64,000 nt of DNA from Methanobacterium paludis (GTDB taxonomy: Archaea > Methanobacteriota > Methanobacteria > Methanobacteriales > Methanobacteriaceae), in NCBI RefSeq assembly GCF_000214725.1, contig NC_015574.1, positions 2,233,001 through 2,297,000 on the forward strand, written 5' to 3'. Positions 47,191 to 59,573 of this stretch are shown in pieces (position 1 is the first letter of the stretch; every line of letters starts with the position of its first letter). The notes beneath the pieces are model-generated. The model was given only the letters and a program-made list of their open reading frames with translations, did not search any database and had not been told where the DNA came from. The position numbers and the translations under genes were made by a program.

Positions 47191-47202
47191 GTTATATATT
47201 TT
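47191..47202 (+). promoter_or_regulatory. TATA box of argG
   Basis: GTTATATATTTT lies about 45 bp before the argG start and gives a short leader that includes GGTGAT. Confidence 0.5.
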
Positions 47203-47242
47203 TTTGAATGACTCATTATAAATAAATCAAGGTGATTAAAAA

Positions 47243-48424
47243 ATGGAAAAAGTTGTTCTTGCATTCAGTGGTGGATTGGACACATCTGTATGCGCAAAGT
47301 TACTCCAAGAAAAATATGGAATGGAAGTTATTACCGCCTGCGTTGATGTAGGGCAGCCGGAAGATGAAATAAAAAGGCCAGAAGAGGTTGCAAACAATAT
47401 CGGTGTTTCAAAACATTACACTATAGACGCCAAAGATGAGTTTGCACGTGATGTCATATTCAAAGCAGTGAAAGCAAATGCAATGTATGAGGGCTATCCC
47501 CTAAGCACTGCTCTTGCAAGACCACTCATAGCCCAAAAAATCGTGGAAATTGCAAAAAAAGAGGGTGCAGCAGCAATTGCCCATGGATGTACAGGTAAAG
47601 GAAACGATCAGTTCAGATTCGAATCAACCATAAGATCAGAATCATCATGCGATGTAATAGCCCCAGTAAGGGATTTAAACCTCACAAGGACTGAGGAGAT
47701 GGAATATGCAAAGTCCAACAACATACCACTTCAGTCCGACAAGCTTTACAGTATCGACGAGAACGTTTGGGGCAGATCAATAGAGGGGGACATTCTCGAA
47801 GATCCTATGGTGGAAATACCAGAAGAAGCCTTCAATTGGACACGTTCAAGTGACGATGCACCCGATGAAGCCCAGGTAGTTGAGATGGAATTTGAAAACG
47901 GTGTTCCCGTGGCCCTTGACGGCAAGAAAATGAAACCTCTTGAGATCATCAAGGAATGCAATCGAATAGCAGGCATGCATGGTATTGGAAGGGTTGACAT
48001 GCTTGAGGACAGAATAATTGGTCTTAAATCCAGGGAAAACTACGAAACCCCAGGGGCAGTTTTCATTATAACAGCCCACAAAGCTCTTGAGCAGATGACA
48101 CTAACAAGGGAAGAACTTAAATTTGCTGAAATAGTTTCACAAACCTATTCAGAACTTGTTTACGAGGGATTATGGCATGAACCCCTACGAGAAGACCTTG
48201 ACCAGCTTGTAGATAACATGCAAAAACGTGTGACAGGCGTTGTCAGGGTGAGGCTTCACAAGGGTGGAATGAGAATTTTAGGACGTAAATCTCCTTACAG
48301 TCTCTACAGCCAGGAAGCTGTGTCTTTTGAGGACAAAGAACTTGACCAGCGTGAAATGACTGGTATGGTTAAAAACTACGGCCTGCAGGCAGCATGCTTC
48401 CAGAAAATGCGTAAAAACGACTGA
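47243..48424 (+). CDS. argG: Argininosuccinate synthase
   Basis: Joins citrulline and aspartate using ATP in arginine synthesis. The 393 residues begin [18 protein letters not shown] (PP-loop ATP site). [14 protein letters not shown] and [14 protein letters not shown] are signature motifs, and the length matches the family. The ribosome site GGTGATTAAAAA precedes the ATG. It is alone on its strand. Confidence 0.97.
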   Translation: MEKVVLAFSGGLDTSVCAKLLQEKYGMEVITACVDVGQPEDEIKRPEEVANNIGVSKHYTIDAKDEFARDVIFKAVKANAMYEGYPLSTALARPLIAQKIVEIAKKEGAAAIAHGCTGKGNDQFRFESTIRSESSCDVIAPVRDLNLTRTEEMEYAKSNNIPLQSDKLYSIDENVWGRSIEGDILEDPMVEIPEEAFNWTRSSDDAPDEAQVVEMEFENGVPVALDGKKMKPLEIIKECNRIAGMHGIGRVDMLEDRIIGLKSRENYETPGAVFIITAHKALEQMTLTREELKFAEIVSQTYSELVYEGLWHEPLREDLDQLVDNMQKRVTGVVRVRLHKGGMRILGRKSPYSLYSQEAVSFEDKELDQREMTGMVKNYGLQAACFQKMRKND

Positions 48425-48733
48425 ATAAACCGCTGAAATTCTATAAACTAAATGAAATGGGAAACAGGGATTATTTTGTGATTGTACCAAATAAAAACAA
48501 TCCTTAAAAAATCCTTAATTTCATTTTTTTTATTAAAACAAAGCAATGATTTGAATTATTTTTTTGAAAATTATTTTTTTGGAATTATCTTTTAAAAGTA
48601 GTGCCCGGTTTTTTCCTTCTGAATTTTTTTAATTTTTTTAAAGTTAGAATTCATCCAAATTATTATTATCAGCCACAAATGTAGCAATTATGAGTGCATC
48701 GACAAGTAAACTTATCAATGAATACACGCATCA
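48425..48733. other. AT-rich gene-free stretch
   Basis: About 310 bp with T-runs at about 48525-48640 that may end the argG transcript. I see no gene. Confidence 0.4.
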
Positions 48734-49006
48734 ATGATCATCATGGTCGTAGAAAGTATTTTAGTTGGAATTTTCCTTGTAATACTATTAATAGTAGGCT
48801 TAATAATTCTTTTCAAGGCAGCAGGTATAATCATAAAGATTTTACTGCACATGGCCCTGGGCTTTGTACTGCTTTTCATAGTGGATCTAATTCCTATCAT
48901 CAACGTTCCAATCAACATTATCACAGTTCTGGTTGCAGGGTTTGGAGGGGTTTTTGGAGTGGTGCTGCTGATTATTCTGAGTGTTTTAGGAATTTCATGG
49001 TTATGA
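48734..49006 (+). CDS. BofA-family small membrane protein
   Basis: A 90-residue protein with three hydrophobic helices. LLHMALGFVLLFIVDLIPIINVPINIITVLVAGFGGVFGVVL is typical of the pro-sigmaK processing inhibitor BofA family, which also occurs widely in archaea, where sporulation does not occur. The archaeal role is unknown. It is convergent with nnr. Confidence 0.8.
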   Translation: MIIMVVESILVGIFLVILLIVGLIILFKAAGIIIKILLHMALGFVLLFIVDLIPIINVPINIITVLVAGFGGVFGVVLLIILSVLGISWL

Positions 49007-49085
49007 GGGTTTAGTTTATAAAAAACTATTTAATTAACCCCTAAAAAAATAATTAATTCAAAAAAAATTTGTTAAATCGTTCCTA

Positions 49086-50603
49086 CTATTTTATCCCAAT
49101 AAAAACTCTGGGAATATATCTTAAAATGTCGCTAGCCAGAAAATTGTATCCATATTCGGAAGATGCAAGATCTCCAGCCACTCCATTTATATAAGCCCCT
49201 AAATAAGCTGCTTCAAATGCATCGTGGCTTTGAGCAATCAAACCTCCAACAAGACCTGCCAGAACATCCCCAGTTCCACCAACAGTCATTCCAGGATTTC
49301 CTGTTGCATTAAGCCTTACGTACTTACCGTTTGAAACCACATCTACAGCACCTTTAAGTAAAACAACACAATCAGAGTTTTTGGAAGCTTCTAAAACTGT
49401 TTCAACTTTATCCTCAAAGTTTTGGGGAACTGGCAAATCAAAAACTGCTTTGAACTCTGCAGTGTGAGGTGTTAAAACTACTTCTCTTTCTGCTTTTTTG
49501 TTCAATTTTTTAATTATATTCAGATCAAGGAGTTTCAAAGCATCAGCATCGATGACCAATGGTTTCTCAATCTTATGGACGATTTCATTCAATGCAAGGG
49601 CTGTTTCATCTTCTCTGCCAATTCCACATCCAACAACAAGAGAATCAGCGCCTTTTGAAAGTTCTATTATTTCATCAACATTTCCAGGATTTATAAAGCT
49701 GCCTGAAATATCATCTCTAAGAGTTTTTACGATTAAATCAGGAGAATAAGATCGTATTGGGGATGCAACACATGCGGGACATGCTACAACCGATATATCA
49801 ACCCCTGATCGTAGGGATGACATTGCTGCAAGGGCAGGTGCTCCTGAATAATCCATGCTCCCACCTAAAATAAGTACACTGCCGTTTTGACCTTTATGCG
49901 ACGATGAATCCCTATTTTTAAGTCTTAAAAGGTCTCCAGGGCCTGTGAATATCTCAGCTTCCCTTGGTATTCCTATGTCACAAACCTGTACCTTTCCAAC
50001 ATGCTCAATTCTGGCATTTTTAAGTCCTGTTTTTGCCCTGTGGAAGGTTACGGTGCTGTCTGCAATTACCGTTTTATCAGGAACTTCGCCTGTAAGGGGG
50101 TCAAGACCACTTGGAACATCAACAGCCATTTTAAGGCATTTTAATCCGTTTATAATGTCAATTGCACTTGATACAGGTTCTCTGAGATTTCCTTTTATTC
50201 CAGTTCCAAGTATTGCATCTAAAACAACCCCTGCATCAATGTCTTCCCCTAATTTTTTGAGTTTAGATGAATCTTCGACTACATGTATTTTAAGAGGATT
50301 TAGATTCTTATCTATCTTCTGGAGAACCTCCCAGTTTGCCCGGGCTTCATCTGATTTTATCCTTGAGGGGTGGCTCAACAAGAAAACTTCAACTTCAAAA
50401 CCTCTGTTTAGAAGGTACCGTACTGCTACGAAACCATCACCGCCGTTTCCACCTGTGCCTGCAAATATTGCCACTTTGCACGGTTTTACTAGCTCAGATA
50501 TCTTATCAGCTAGGCATCTGCCAGCATTTTCCATTAAGGATGATCTTGGAATCCCCAGAGCCGCCACATTGGCATCTACAACCATCATGTCCTTTGGAGT
50601 CAT
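49086..50603 (-). CDS. nnr: Bifunctional NAD(P)H-hydrate repair enzyme
   Basis: A 505-residue enzyme that repairs damaged NAD(P)HX. The N-terminal epimerase domain has [14 protein letters not shown] and [19 protein letters not shown]. The C-terminal ADP-dependent dehydratase has [21 protein letters not shown] and [24 protein letters not shown], its nucleotide-binding signature. Both halves look complete. It is monocistronic and diverges from the K+ channel gene. Confidence 0.95.
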   Translation of the reverse strand: MTPKDMMVVDANVAALGIPRSSLMENAGRCLADKISELVKPCKVAIFAGTGGNGGDGFVAVRYLLNRGFEVEVFLLSHPSRIKSDEARANWEVLQKIDKNLNPLKIHVVEDSSKLKKLGEDIDAGVVLDAILGTGIKGNLREPVSSAIDIINGLKCLKMAVDVPSGLDPLTGEVPDKTVIADSTVTFHRAKTGLKNARIEHVGKVQVCDIGIPREAEIFTGPGDLLRLKNRDSSSHKGQNGSVLILGGSMDYSGAPALAAMSSLRSGVDISVVACPACVASPIRSYSPDLIVKTLRDDISGSFINPGNVDEIIELSKGADSLVVGCGIGREDETALALNEIVHKIEKPLVIDADALKLLDLNIIKKLNKKAEREVVLTPHTAEFKAVFDLPVPQNFEDKVETVLEASKNSDCVVLLKGAVDVVSNGKYVRLNATGNPGMTVGGTGDVLAGLVGGLIAQSHDAFEAAYLGAYINGVAGDLASSEYGYNFLASDILRYIPRVFIGIK

Positions 50604-50823
50604 GGTATCACTACTTATAAATTATAAAACAAATTATATTTAATAATAACTTTTAAGACGAGCTTAGATTTAATGTATGCTTAAAAATTTGAAAATTTAC
50701 CAATGATATCTGTGAAAAAACATTGAAAATTGTAGGTTCCATCCAAATTTTACACACAAAACAAAGAAAAAATTGTATTTCATTTTACATCATGTATCGT
50801 ATCGATTGAAAAATGGTGATCTT

Positions 50824-52758
50824 GTGCGTCCACCATACTTACCAATATTACCCGAAGAAATTCCAGGGACATCCTATTCACTGGCGTTGTATGCTTTAGT
50901 AGGTGTGATCCTATTGATAGCCTACGGCATTATCGGATCCATTTATGTAATGGGTTTAGATCCGATCAACGCCCTTTATTTCACTGTACAGACCATAGCA
51001 ACCGTGGGTTTTGGTGATATCAGACCTGTAACTCCTATCCAAAAGATTTTTACCGTGACTCTAGTTCTGGGAGGAGTAGGATTACTTGCATACGCATTTA
51101 CATTAACAATAACGGTGGTTACAATGGCAGTTGAAGAAATCACATCTGGCGCTAGACAAAGGCGGCTGATAGCCGCTACAAAAGACCATTTCGTCCTCTG
51201 CGGCTATGGGAGAGTTGGTGGTGCCGTGCATAAAGAGCTTAAAAAAAGGGATAGGAATGTAATAATAATTGAAAGGGATAAAGACATAGTTGAAAAGGAG
51301 CTTTGGGAAGATCCTGATGTTCTGGCCATTCCGGGAGATGCCACGGATGAAACTGTGATGATAGATGCAGGTATAAAAAAAGCCCGTGGAGTTATAATAA
51401 CAACAGGAGACGATGTTGACAACCTTTTCATAACATTAACAGCGAGAGAGCTTCATCCTGAGATATGGATAGTCACAAGGGCCAGTAAAAAGGAGAATAT
51501 CCGTAGATTATACCGTTCAGGTGCCGATAAGGTCATATCCCCCGAGGCAAGTGGAGCTGAGGATATTTATTTTGCTGCAATGGAACCCACCATAATGAAG
51601 ATCACCGAGATACACGGTGTTGCAGAGATAAAGAGGGAAGCTGAGATCATCCTGAAACATGGCTGCACCCTGGAAAACATAGAGTACCACCTACCGGAAT
51701 TCAAGGAACCTCTTGCAAGAAAGATTGGAGTGTCCAAAATAAACCAGCTGAACAGATTTTTAAGCAGTTTAGAACGTGATATAAACCGAAAAAAATCTTT
51801 AGAAAAAATATACGAATCTGTAAGTGGAATTCACTCCCATTGGATCTCAGGACCTACAAAAGAAAGTTTGGATAAAGTTGCTGAGGAACTTAAAAAAGAA
51901 GGGTTTTTACTTGGCATCAACCTTAACGAAGAAGAGATAAAAGATGCCGTGAAAAAGCATGGTAAACTCGTTGAGGTGGTCTTAAAACCTGAGATGAAGA
52001 TCACAGAAATCCACGATGTTACAGACATACGGGAAGAAGCTGAAATCATCCTGAAACACGGCTGCACCCTGGAAAACATAGAATATTATCTACCGGGGTT
52101 CCACGAACCATTGAAAAGGAAGGTAGGTCTTTCAAAAGCAGATGATATGGACAGGTTTTTGAAACATCTGAATGAGGACTCTGCAAGAATGGACGCTCTT
52201 GAAAGACTTTACACGATTTCAGGAGGAGGAATTCACTCGCACAAGATTTCCGGGCCAGACACCAAAAGCCTCGATAAAGTCGAATCTGAATTAACTAAAA
52301 AAGGATTTCTTTTAGGTTTGAACCTCTCGCACGATGAGATACTGGAGAAAATTCGGGAATATGGAAGGGTCAGTGAAATGCTCATGAAGCATGAGGTTGG
52401 CATTACCGATGACAAGCGTGTGATAGTAGAATTAGGCGGTCGAGTACTGGATTCAAAACATTATCTTCCGGGTGTAAGGCAGGTTGTAACCAGAAAACTC
52501 TATTTAAAAAATGAGGAAGACCTTAGAAGGTGCGAAGAGGAGTACAACAAACCCGATGCAAGAAGGTCTTTAACAGCCCTTTATGAAATATCCCGGCATA
52601 TACATTCCCATACAATTTCAGCTCCAGATGTTAAGACCATTAAAAAGATAGAAAAAGCGCTTGATAAACAGGGCATACTTCTAGGTGTTGATCTACCTGA
52701 AGAGGAGATATGGAAAATTGTTGAAAGTGCGAATTCCAAGGAATTCTGTGTGAAATAA
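50824..52758 (+). CDS. K+ channel with RCK domain and three novel repeated domains
   Basis: About 644 residues from GTG 50824 (after GGTGAT; a TTG at 50773 would add 17). Two membrane helices flank the pore filter TVGFGD at about 60-65. An RCK/TrkA-N domain follows with NAD motif GYGRVGG at about 127-133. The rest, about 385 residues, is three copies of a ~130-residue unit (about 258-388, 391-523, 524-638). Each ends in an I(H)SHXIS.P motif and a G(F/I)LLG(I/L/V)(N/D)L segment, and copies 1 and 2 share [18 protein letters not shown] do not recognise this domain. The repeat may sense a ligand or form a gating ring. Confidence 0.85.
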   Translation: MRPPYLPILPEEIPGTSYSLALYALVGVILLIAYGIIGSIYVMGLDPINALYFTVQTIATVGFGDIRPVTPIQKIFTVTLVLGGVGLLAYAFTLTITVVTMAVEEITSGARQRRLIAATKDHFVLCGYGRVGGAVHKELKKRDRNVIIIERDKDIVEKELWEDPDVLAIPGDATDETVMIDAGIKKARGVIITTGDDVDNLFITLTARELHPEIWIVTRASKKENIRRLYRSGADKVISPEASGAEDIYFAAMEPTIMKITEIHGVAEIKREAEIILKHGCTLENIEYHLPEFKEPLARKIGVSKINQLNRFLSSLERDINRKKSLEKIYESVSGIHSHWISGPTKESLDKVAEELKKEGFLLGINLNEEEIKDAVKKHGKLVEVVLKPEMKITEIHDVTDIREEAEIILKHGCTLENIEYYLPGFHEPLKRKVGLSKADDMDRFLKHLNEDSARMDALERLYTISGGGIHSHKISGPDTKSLDKVESELTKKGFLLGLNLSHDEILEKIREYGRVSEMLMKHEVGITDDKRVIVELGGRVLDSKHYLPGVRQVVTRKLYLKNEEDLRRCEEEYNKPDARRSLTALYEISRHIHSHTISAPDVKTIKKIEKALDKQGILLGVDLPEEEIWKIVESANSKEFCVK

Positions 52759-52980
52759 TCCACAAATCTCCACAAATCTCCATAATAATACAGTAAAACT
52801 AAAGCACCTTTGATTATTTTATTAATTAATCAATTTTAATTATTAGTTTATTGATTATTTTTTTAAAATCTCTTTTAAAACCAGTTTTAGGGAGTATAAA
52901 TTTATTTTTTTAATGTGATTCATTGAATTTAAAATAAAAAAATATTAAAAAATAGAAAAGTAGGTGTTAAAATTTAATAC

Positions 52981-53877
<897 letters not shown>

Positions 53878-54183
53878 GATTATCACCGTCTTGATCGTAG
53901 TTTAAGAGGAGTTATAAATTTTTCCATTTAAATTTTAGATGATTGGACAAAATATACCAGTTCAATTCAAAAAAAATAGGTGTTTAAACCTTTTTTTTGT
54001 ATCTAGGATACTCTACCATTGTAAAAGTACTTTTTTAACAAATTTTTAATTCAATCCCAAAAAAATTTTAAAACCAGATGAGATAGAACTAAAGAAATAA
54101 AAAAATAACTTATGAATATATAAAGATTAAATGTTAAAACTAGGATTTTTAATCCATTTACTAAAGATTTATCATCCCTAAAA
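53878..54183. other. Gene-free stretch upstream of ftr
   Basis: About 305 bp that must hold the ftr promoter and the 3' end of the flippase-like gene. It is AT-rich with A- and T-runs. I found no small gene. Confidence 0.35.
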
Positions 54184-55203
54184 TTATTTAAGCTCATCTG
54201 AAAACTTTTCCATGACTCCTGTTCCAAAGTAAGGTAATACTGCCATTCCCAGGAATGACGTCATCCAGAAAGATATCAATCTTTCAACGAGGGTTGCAGC
54301 AGCGCTTATTGATGGTGGAACGCCCGCTATGGAGTACATTAAAATCATTATACCGTCAACCGCACCCAAACCACCAGGAAGTAGTGGGATCATTCCAATA
54401 AGGGTTGCAATTACAAATACAGCTGCTATTACTCCCAGCGAAACATGAGCTCCAAAGGCCGCAAACACCACGTAAACCCTTACTATTTCAAATACCCAAA
54501 TCACGAAGGACAGTGGAAGGCCGTACATTAAAACGTTCCTGTCTTTTATCATAATCCTTATGCTGTCCTGGAATCCTCGCATTGCATCCAATGCCTTTTT
54601 CTCAATTCGGGGGTGTTCTTTTCTGGAAAATCTCTTTACCACCCTCACAATCCAGAGGGTTATCCTTTTTCCAGCCTCTTCATTCAAACACATATATAGT
54701 ATTATGAAAAAAGCGATTAGAAGAATAATAAGAGATAGTATAAGAGCTAAAACTATCCATTCGGCCAATTTAAGATATAAAACAGAATAAATTATTGCAA
54801 CTATGGCTAAAATCACGAACGGGAACGTGTCAAGACCTCTGTCAGCTATCACAGTCGCGAAAGCATTTTCCATTGGTGAGTTGGAGTACTTACCAAGTAT
54901 GTATGCCCTTACAGGTTCTCCTCCACCCCTGCCACTAGGTGTGATGTTGTTTATGGCGAGTCCCACCAGTAACATTGGTAGTACATGCCGTTTTTTAGCA
55001 AATATCCCCAGGGAACTGATGGTTATGGACCATCTCTCCGTCCAAAGACCGTATTCTGCAAGTTGTATAACCACTGCAAGTGCAATGTACCATGGGTTTG
55101 CAAGGACAATTGCACTTTCGATTTGGCCAGGGCCTATAAACAGGACCATTACTGCAAGTATTCCAATTCCAACCAGGAACAGTAAAAGAGTTTTATGTTT
55201 CAT
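54184..55203 (-). CDS. Flippase-like/lysylphosphatidylglycerol synthase TM family protein
   Basis: A 339-residue protein with about eight membrane helices of the UPF0104/AglD-C-terminal type. [19 protein letters not shown] and [18 protein letters not shown] are typical signatures. Family members move or modify lipid-linked sugars, and the role here is open. ATG 55203 follows GGATGTAC. Confidence 0.85.
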   Translation of the reverse strand: MKHKTLLLFLVGIGILAVMVLFIGPGQIESAIVLANPWYIALAVVIQLAEYGLWTERWSITISSLGIFAKKRHVLPMLLVGLAINNITPSGRGGGEPVRAYILGKYSNSPMENAFATVIADRGLDTFPFVILAIVAIIYSVLYLKLAEWIVLALILSLIILLIAFFIILYMCLNEEAGKRITLWIVRVVKRFSRKEHPRIEKKALDAMRGFQDSIRIMIKDRNVLMYGLPLSFVIWVFEIVRVYVVFAAFGAHVSLGVIAAVFVIATLIGMIPLLPGGLGAVDGIMILMYSIAGVPPSISAAATLVERLISFWMTSFLGMAVLPYFGTGVMEKFSDELK

Positions 55204-55466
55204 GTACATCCTTCAATTTTTAATAAAAATGTTAAATATACTAATAAATTAAATTTTAGCACCAATTAGGTTTCAGGATTAAGTTTTAAGATTCAGTAAA
55301 AATTTTAGTAGTTAGAATATTTTTTTCTAAATCTTTTTATAATTTATTTCATTTAATCTGTATTTAATTCTTTAAGTTCTTAGAGAATTAATATTCTTAA
55401 GTTTATAAAGTTTTTTAATTTCTTAAAGGTTAATTTTTTGGTTAATTATTTTTAAATGTTTATAAT

Positions 55467-55949
55467 TCAGAGGTACACCACTTCATAACTCAAGTGAACA
55501 GGATCCAATAAAACCACTGTTTCATTGCCTGAAAGATAACCACATGCCTCACCCGGGTTTATAATCATGGTTTTCCCATTTATTATCTCTAACTTGTGGG
55601 TATGTCCCCTTATAACAACGTCATATTTTCCGCTTCGAGCCAGGGCATCAACAAGAGCTTCATTTGTACCATGTATAACTGCAATACTTTTATGATTAAC
55701 TGAAATCTCCTTAAAATCTTCAAGATGGCATATGTCCCTGTAAGCTTTTTTAAGGCCATCTCTCTCACCATCATTGTTTCCAAAGATAGCAACGAGTTTG
55801 GAGTTGAGTTTCTGAAATTCTCCAGCCGTAAATGGAGCTATTAAATCTCCAGCATGTATTACAAGCTCAACTTCTTCTTTATTGAATAGTTGAACTGCCT
55901 TTCGAATTGAATTCAAATTATCATGGGTATCTGCCATTATACCTATCAT
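55467..55949 (-). CDS. YfcE/MJ0936-type metallophosphoesterase
   Basis: A 160-residue binuclear metal phosphodiesterase. MADTHDN (D7, H9), HAGD (D35), GNNDG (N58), VIHG (H93) and GHTH (H116, H118) supply the metal ligands. Substrates of this family are varied phosphodiesters, and the cellular role is unclear. It is monocistronic. Confidence 0.92.
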   Translation of the reverse strand: MIGIMADTHDNLNSIRKAVQLFNKEEVELVIHAGDLIAPFTAGEFQKLNSKLVAIFGNNDGERDGLKKAYRDICHLEDFKEISVNHKSIAVIHGTNEALVDALARSGKYDVVIRGHTHKLEIINGKTMIINPGEACGYLSGNETVVLLDPVHLSYEVVYL

Positions 55950-56297
55950 AATACGACATCTCTATTTTTAATGTTAATAATTCTTTTGATCCAATTTACT
56001 GGACATTTTAACGGATTTTTAATACGATTAATTTAACTTTTTTTAATTTGAATTTAACCAATTTACAAATAAAAAAAAGAGAGTAAACCTAATTATTTTA
56101 AATTCAGTAATCTAAACTTCCAATTTTTTTTATCAAACGAAGCTGTTTAATGAAGCTGTTTAATAATTCAAAATCTGTAAAAAATAATTAACCCAATGAA
56201 ATTTATTCCAACAATATTTTTTTTCATTGAATTTTTAATTCCTTTAATCCATTAAAAAATTATGGGCTTGTTAATTCCCTTAATTCACATGAATAAC
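55950..56297. other. AT-rich gene-free stretch
   Basis: About 350 bp with long T- and A-runs near 56040-56130 and 56220. A short direct repeat GAAGCTGTTTAAT lies around 56140-56165. I see no gene. Confidence 0.4.
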
Positions 56298-56783
56298 TTA
56301 ATCTTCCCCAAGGAAACTAAATATACCTGTTATAACTAACCAGATACCTATCAATATTCCCAGATACACCGGGCTGAATGCGTAGGTTCCAAGTATTATG
56401 TAAATGATACCAAGGATTATTCCTAAAACTCCTCCCCATACTCTATGTTTCTGTTCCATTCCACCAAGCAGTGAGATTATACCTGCTACGATCATCAGGA
56501 TACCTGCAAGGTAAAGTACGAGTCCGGATATAAAGCTGATTAAGGCAGGATTGAAGATTAATCCGAATGCAAATATCAGTGCTATAAGTCCAAGTATTAC
56601 GTACAATATTCCAACGGTTTTACTGGATTCCATCTCCATTATACCTGCAAGCAGGAACCAAATTGCTAGTATAAGTACTGCAAATCCTGCAAGGACGCTG
56701 ACTGCGATTACACCTGCAAGTGGGAATGCAATGATTATGAGACCTAATATAATAGCTAAAAGACCTGTAACCACATTTTTCAT
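56298..56783 (-). CDS. HdeD/DUF308 family membrane protein
   Basis: A 161-residue protein with six hydrophobic helices in tandem pairs, rich in Gly and Ile (GLLAIILGLIIIAFPLAGV, then ILYVILGLIALIFAFGLIFNP). This internal repetition is typical of HdeD-like DUF308 proteins. GGAGGGATC precedes ATG 56783. Confidence 0.88.
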   Translation of the reverse strand: MKNVVTGLLAIILGLIIIAFPLAGVIAVSVLAGFAVLILAIWFLLAGIMEMESSKTVGILYVILGLIALIFAFGLIFNPALISFISGLVLYLAGILMIVAGIISLLGGMEQKHRVWGGVLGIILGIIYIILGTYAFSPVYLGILIGIWLVITGIFSFLGED

Positions 56784-57085
56784 GCACGATCCCTCCAATA
56801 TTTTTTCCAAAATTCCTAACGTATCTTATTTCAAAGTTTTTAACAAGCCCATTAACACCAATTATTAAATATTATTGGTAAAATATCCATATTAATTTTA
56901 CTATAATTTTTTTCGAGATTTTGAGGTGAAACTCATTATCTAAAAAAGTGAAATGGTGGAGTTACTAACAGGAAGTGTAGAAAAGAAAAATATAGAACAT
57001 AAAAAATAGTAGAAATATGAGAAAGTAAAAGTAGAAAAAAGTAGTAGAAATAGGAGTATGCTCAGTAAAACAGTTCCAAATCCTT
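56784..57085. other. AT-rich gene-free stretch
   Basis: About 300 bp upstream of the DUF308 gene on its strand. It contains A-rich runs with repeated AGTAGAAA-type sequence around 56950-57050. I found no gene. Confidence 0.35.
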
Positions 57086-57922
57086 TTATTCATATCGCAC
57101 AGCGTTACCCATTACATTAACCATTATGGTGCTTCCTTTGAGTCCTCCAATATCACCGTAATCAATATGGACTTCCATAATGGCATTGGCACCAAGGGAT
57201 TTTGCCTCTTCATCCATTACTTTCAAAGCCATTTTAATTGCCTTTTGAAGTTCCTTCCCATAATCCAAATTTTTTCCATTCAAAAGGCTTTTACCATTTT
57301 CTCCATTTCCAGCCATCAGTGCCTGACCGTTCACAATTCCTAAATATTCAGCAATTTTCTTTCCTGGAATATTAGGGGTGTTCAAAATCATTGTACTCCA
57401 CATTTCAGGACTTATTGATTCATCAAAGTCTTTTAATTGTGTTGTTTCATCCACAACTTGTTTTCTTCCCAGTTTGTTAACCACTTTGGCCATTAAATTA
57501 CCCGCATATCCCAGTAAATAGGTTAAGGTTCCTAAAAATACCACAAATAAAAGATAATTCACCAGTATTGGGAATGCCGCCTGGAATGCCAGTGCTAAAC
57601 CTCCGAGTGTAAATAAGTTGAGGGTTATTGGATTTTCAGGTAGCACCCATCCCCATAGATTTATGCTGATAAAAAGTACAATTGCACTTATAGCTCCAGT
57701 TGACTTACCATAAGTTCCCTTTGCCATGTATGTTTCTGCAAATCCTGCTATTAATGGAGATACAATGTATGCAATGTTAAATCCAAAAATTTCTAGATGA
57801 CCATACACACAGATGACAGCAGACATTAATCCAACAACTGTACCTGTAACCACTGAAACTATGGCCCAGCGCTTTTTAACAATGCTTCTGGTTATTGAGG
57901 ATAAAGACAAGTTCTTCTGCAT
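57086..57922 (-). CDS. Membrane protein fused to a YbjQ (UPF0145) domain
   Basis: A 278-residue protein. Residues ~1-165 contain about five membrane helices (AIVSVVTGTVVGLMSAVICVY, then a domain with GFAETYMAKGTYGKS and LLFVVFLGTLTYLLGYAG). Residues ~176-278 are a YbjQ-type heavy-metal-binding-annotated domain (NTPNIPGKKIAEYLGIVNGQALM, GANAIMEVHIDYGDIGGLKGSTIMVNVMGNAV). A gene for the stand-alone domain lies 80 bp upstream on the same strand. Confidence 0.8.
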   Translation of the reverse strand: MQKNLSLSSITRSIVKKRWAIVSVVTGTVVGLMSAVICVYGHLEIFGFNIAYIVSPLIAGFAETYMAKGTYGKSTGAISAIVLFISINLWGWVLPENPITLNLFTLGGLALAFQAAFPILVNYLLFVVFLGTLTYLLGYAGNLMAKVVNKLGRKQVVDETTQLKDFDESISPEMWSTMILNTPNIPGKKIAEYLGIVNGQALMAGNGENGKSLLNGKNLDYGKELQKAIKMALKVMDEEAKSLGANAIMEVHIDYGDIGGLKGSTIMVNVMGNAVRYE

Positions 57923-58002
57923 GGTTTTGACTCTTAAATGGCTTTGACATTTTATTAATCTTTAATTTAATTTAGAAAATATTTGGTAATCATCATAATT
58001 GT

Positions 58003-58329
58003 TTATTCCTCATATTTCACAGCAGTACCCGTCACTGTTACCATTATGGTGTTTCCCATGGTTCCACCAAGGTTGTGGTACTTAATTCGAACTCCTATAA
58101 CTGCATTAGCCCCTCTTGAATCTGCTTTTTCATTCATACTGCCCAAAGCTAGATCTCGGGCTTTTTTAATTTCAAGTTCATAGGTGGAAGTTCTACCCCC
58201 AACAACATCCCTGACACCTGAAAATAGGTCTTTATAAACATTTGCCCCTAAAAGTGATTCTCCTGTCACTAATCCAAAATATTGAACGATTTTTTTACCT
58301 TCTATGTTTGGTGTGGTTAATACCAACAT
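58003..58329 (-). CDS. YbjQ/UPF0145 family protein
   Basis: A 108-residue single-domain protein: [64 protein letters not shown]. The family forms pentamers and is annotated as heavy-metal-binding, but no clear function is established. It is paralogous to the C-terminus of the membrane protein just downstream, so the latter may be a fusion with a duplicate. Confidence 0.9.
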   Translation of the reverse strand: MLVLTTPNIEGKKIVQYFGLVTGESLLGANVYKDLFSGVRDVVGGRTSTYELEIKKARDLALGSMNEKADSRGANAVIGVRIKYHNLGGTMGNTIMVTVTGTAVKYEE

Positions 58330-58754
58330 TTCAAACTTCCCCCATTATTAACTCAAATACTTTATTTTCATTATTTTGTTTCTTATTATCTTGTTTTTAT
58401 TAACTTATTCCTATTTTGTTTACTACTGTTATGTCCTTACAATTTTATATATAATAACTTAAAAGATAATTTTGGATTGTGGAGTATAATAATAGATTAA
58501 TAGGTACAGATGAGGAAATGGAAGTTTATAAAGAAATTTGGACACTATAAAAATTGGATAGATCCAACCTTTCAGAAGATGCCATTAAAAGGTTTTTTTT
58601 GGAGTAAATTTTTGAAAAAATCAATATTATGGCTACATATAATGATCTAAATACTTAATGAGATATCTAATAGAAATAAGATGTTAGTAGCCACATTTCA
58701 TTTAAAATTCGATTTTAACAGGTTTTTTATTTTAAGAATTTTCTTCGATAATGC
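58330..58754. other. Divergent AT-rich stretch
   Basis: About 425 bp between the YbjQ gene (minus) and the TRAM promoter (plus). It is AT-rich without clear structure. A short plus-strand frame running into the TRAM gene is in another frame and is not coding-like. Confidence 0.35.
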
Positions 58755-58770
58755 AAACCTTTATATAGTC
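58755..58770 (+). promoter_or_regulatory. TATA box of the TRAM gene
   Basis: AAACCTTTATATAGTC fits an archaeal BRE-TATA element, about 50 bp before the start codon. Confidence 0.5.
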
Positions 58771-58820
58771 TCGAAACAAATGGTAGGTAAGGCCATTCGG
58801 CTGAATAAGGAAGTGATGAA

Positions 58821-59060
58821 TTGTTTGGAAATAATTACGACAGAGATAATAGCTACGGCAATAAAGGAAATTCTGCTCCTATTAATGTAGGAGAGGAACA
58901 CGAAGTAAAAATTGAAGATGTTGGAAGAGATGGAGACGGAATTGCTCGAATCGAAGGTTTTGTTATATTTGTAACAGGAGCTAAAGTAGGCGACGAAGTT
59001 AAAATCAAAATTAACTCTACAAGAAGAAACTTTGCCTTTGCAGAAATTGTAGAAGATTAA
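58821..59060 (+). CDS. TRAM-domain RNA-binding protein
   Basis: A 79-residue protein. After an Asn/Gly/Tyr-rich tail ([16 protein letters not shown]) the TRAM domain appears: [24 protein letters not shown], then [28 protein letters not shown]. Small archaeal TRAM proteins act as RNA chaperones, often in cold adaptation. TTG is used as start after GTGATGAA. Confidence 0.9.
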   Translation: MFGNNYDRDNSYGNKGNSAPINVGEEHEVKIEDVGRDGDGIARIEGFVIFVTGAKVGDEVKIKINSTRRNFAFAEIVED

Positions 59061-59573
59061 ATTGAATTTGAATTGCGAAATTTTATTCCTGAAAATTAAA
59101 TTTTATAATTTAAACTTTTCATGAATATTATTTATTTTATTTTAACATTATTTGACCAGATTAATATTACCATATTAATACTATTTTATTAGATATTACT
59201 TTTATTTTAGATATTTTGACTCATTTTATCCAATATAGTTAGATATTGACTTATTTTACTTAAAGATCATCAAAAATCAAACTTTATCACTATTAGTATT
59301 TTATTTATTTAGATTCTTGGGATTTAACCTAATTTACAGTACATTCTAGTAAAAATTAGGTACAACGTTTATTAATGCTTAGATCTGTTTAAATATTTTT
59401 AAAATTATTTATTTTATAATTTTGTCCCTATTTTCATCTTTTTTATTTTAAAAACTCTCCATTTAATAGTAAGGTTAATAAAACGTTCGTACATATAATA
59501 ACCTAAAAAAGTTAAATATTAACCAATAATTAAATTATTAACCAATAAAACATGAAGGGATGGAGGTTTGAAA
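59061..59573. other. Long AT-rich gene-free stretch
   Basis: About 510 bp of very AT-rich DNA after the TRAM gene. T-runs suitable for its terminator are present, and the stomatin promoter must lie near the right end. No gene or hairpin stands out. Confidence 0.4.

Noticed and set aside
49945..50643. 232-codon plus-strand frame opposite nnr
   Set aside because: Antisense to a complete Nnr with conserved motifs; low-complexity Ser/Thr-rich translation.
52759..52785. Tandem CCACAAATCT after the K+ channel gene
   Set aside because: Two short copies only; simple slippage with no sign of function.
58681..58890. 69-codon plus-strand frame overlapping the TRAM gene
   Set aside because: It runs over the TRAM start in a different frame, covers the TATA box of that gene, and has no ribosome site.
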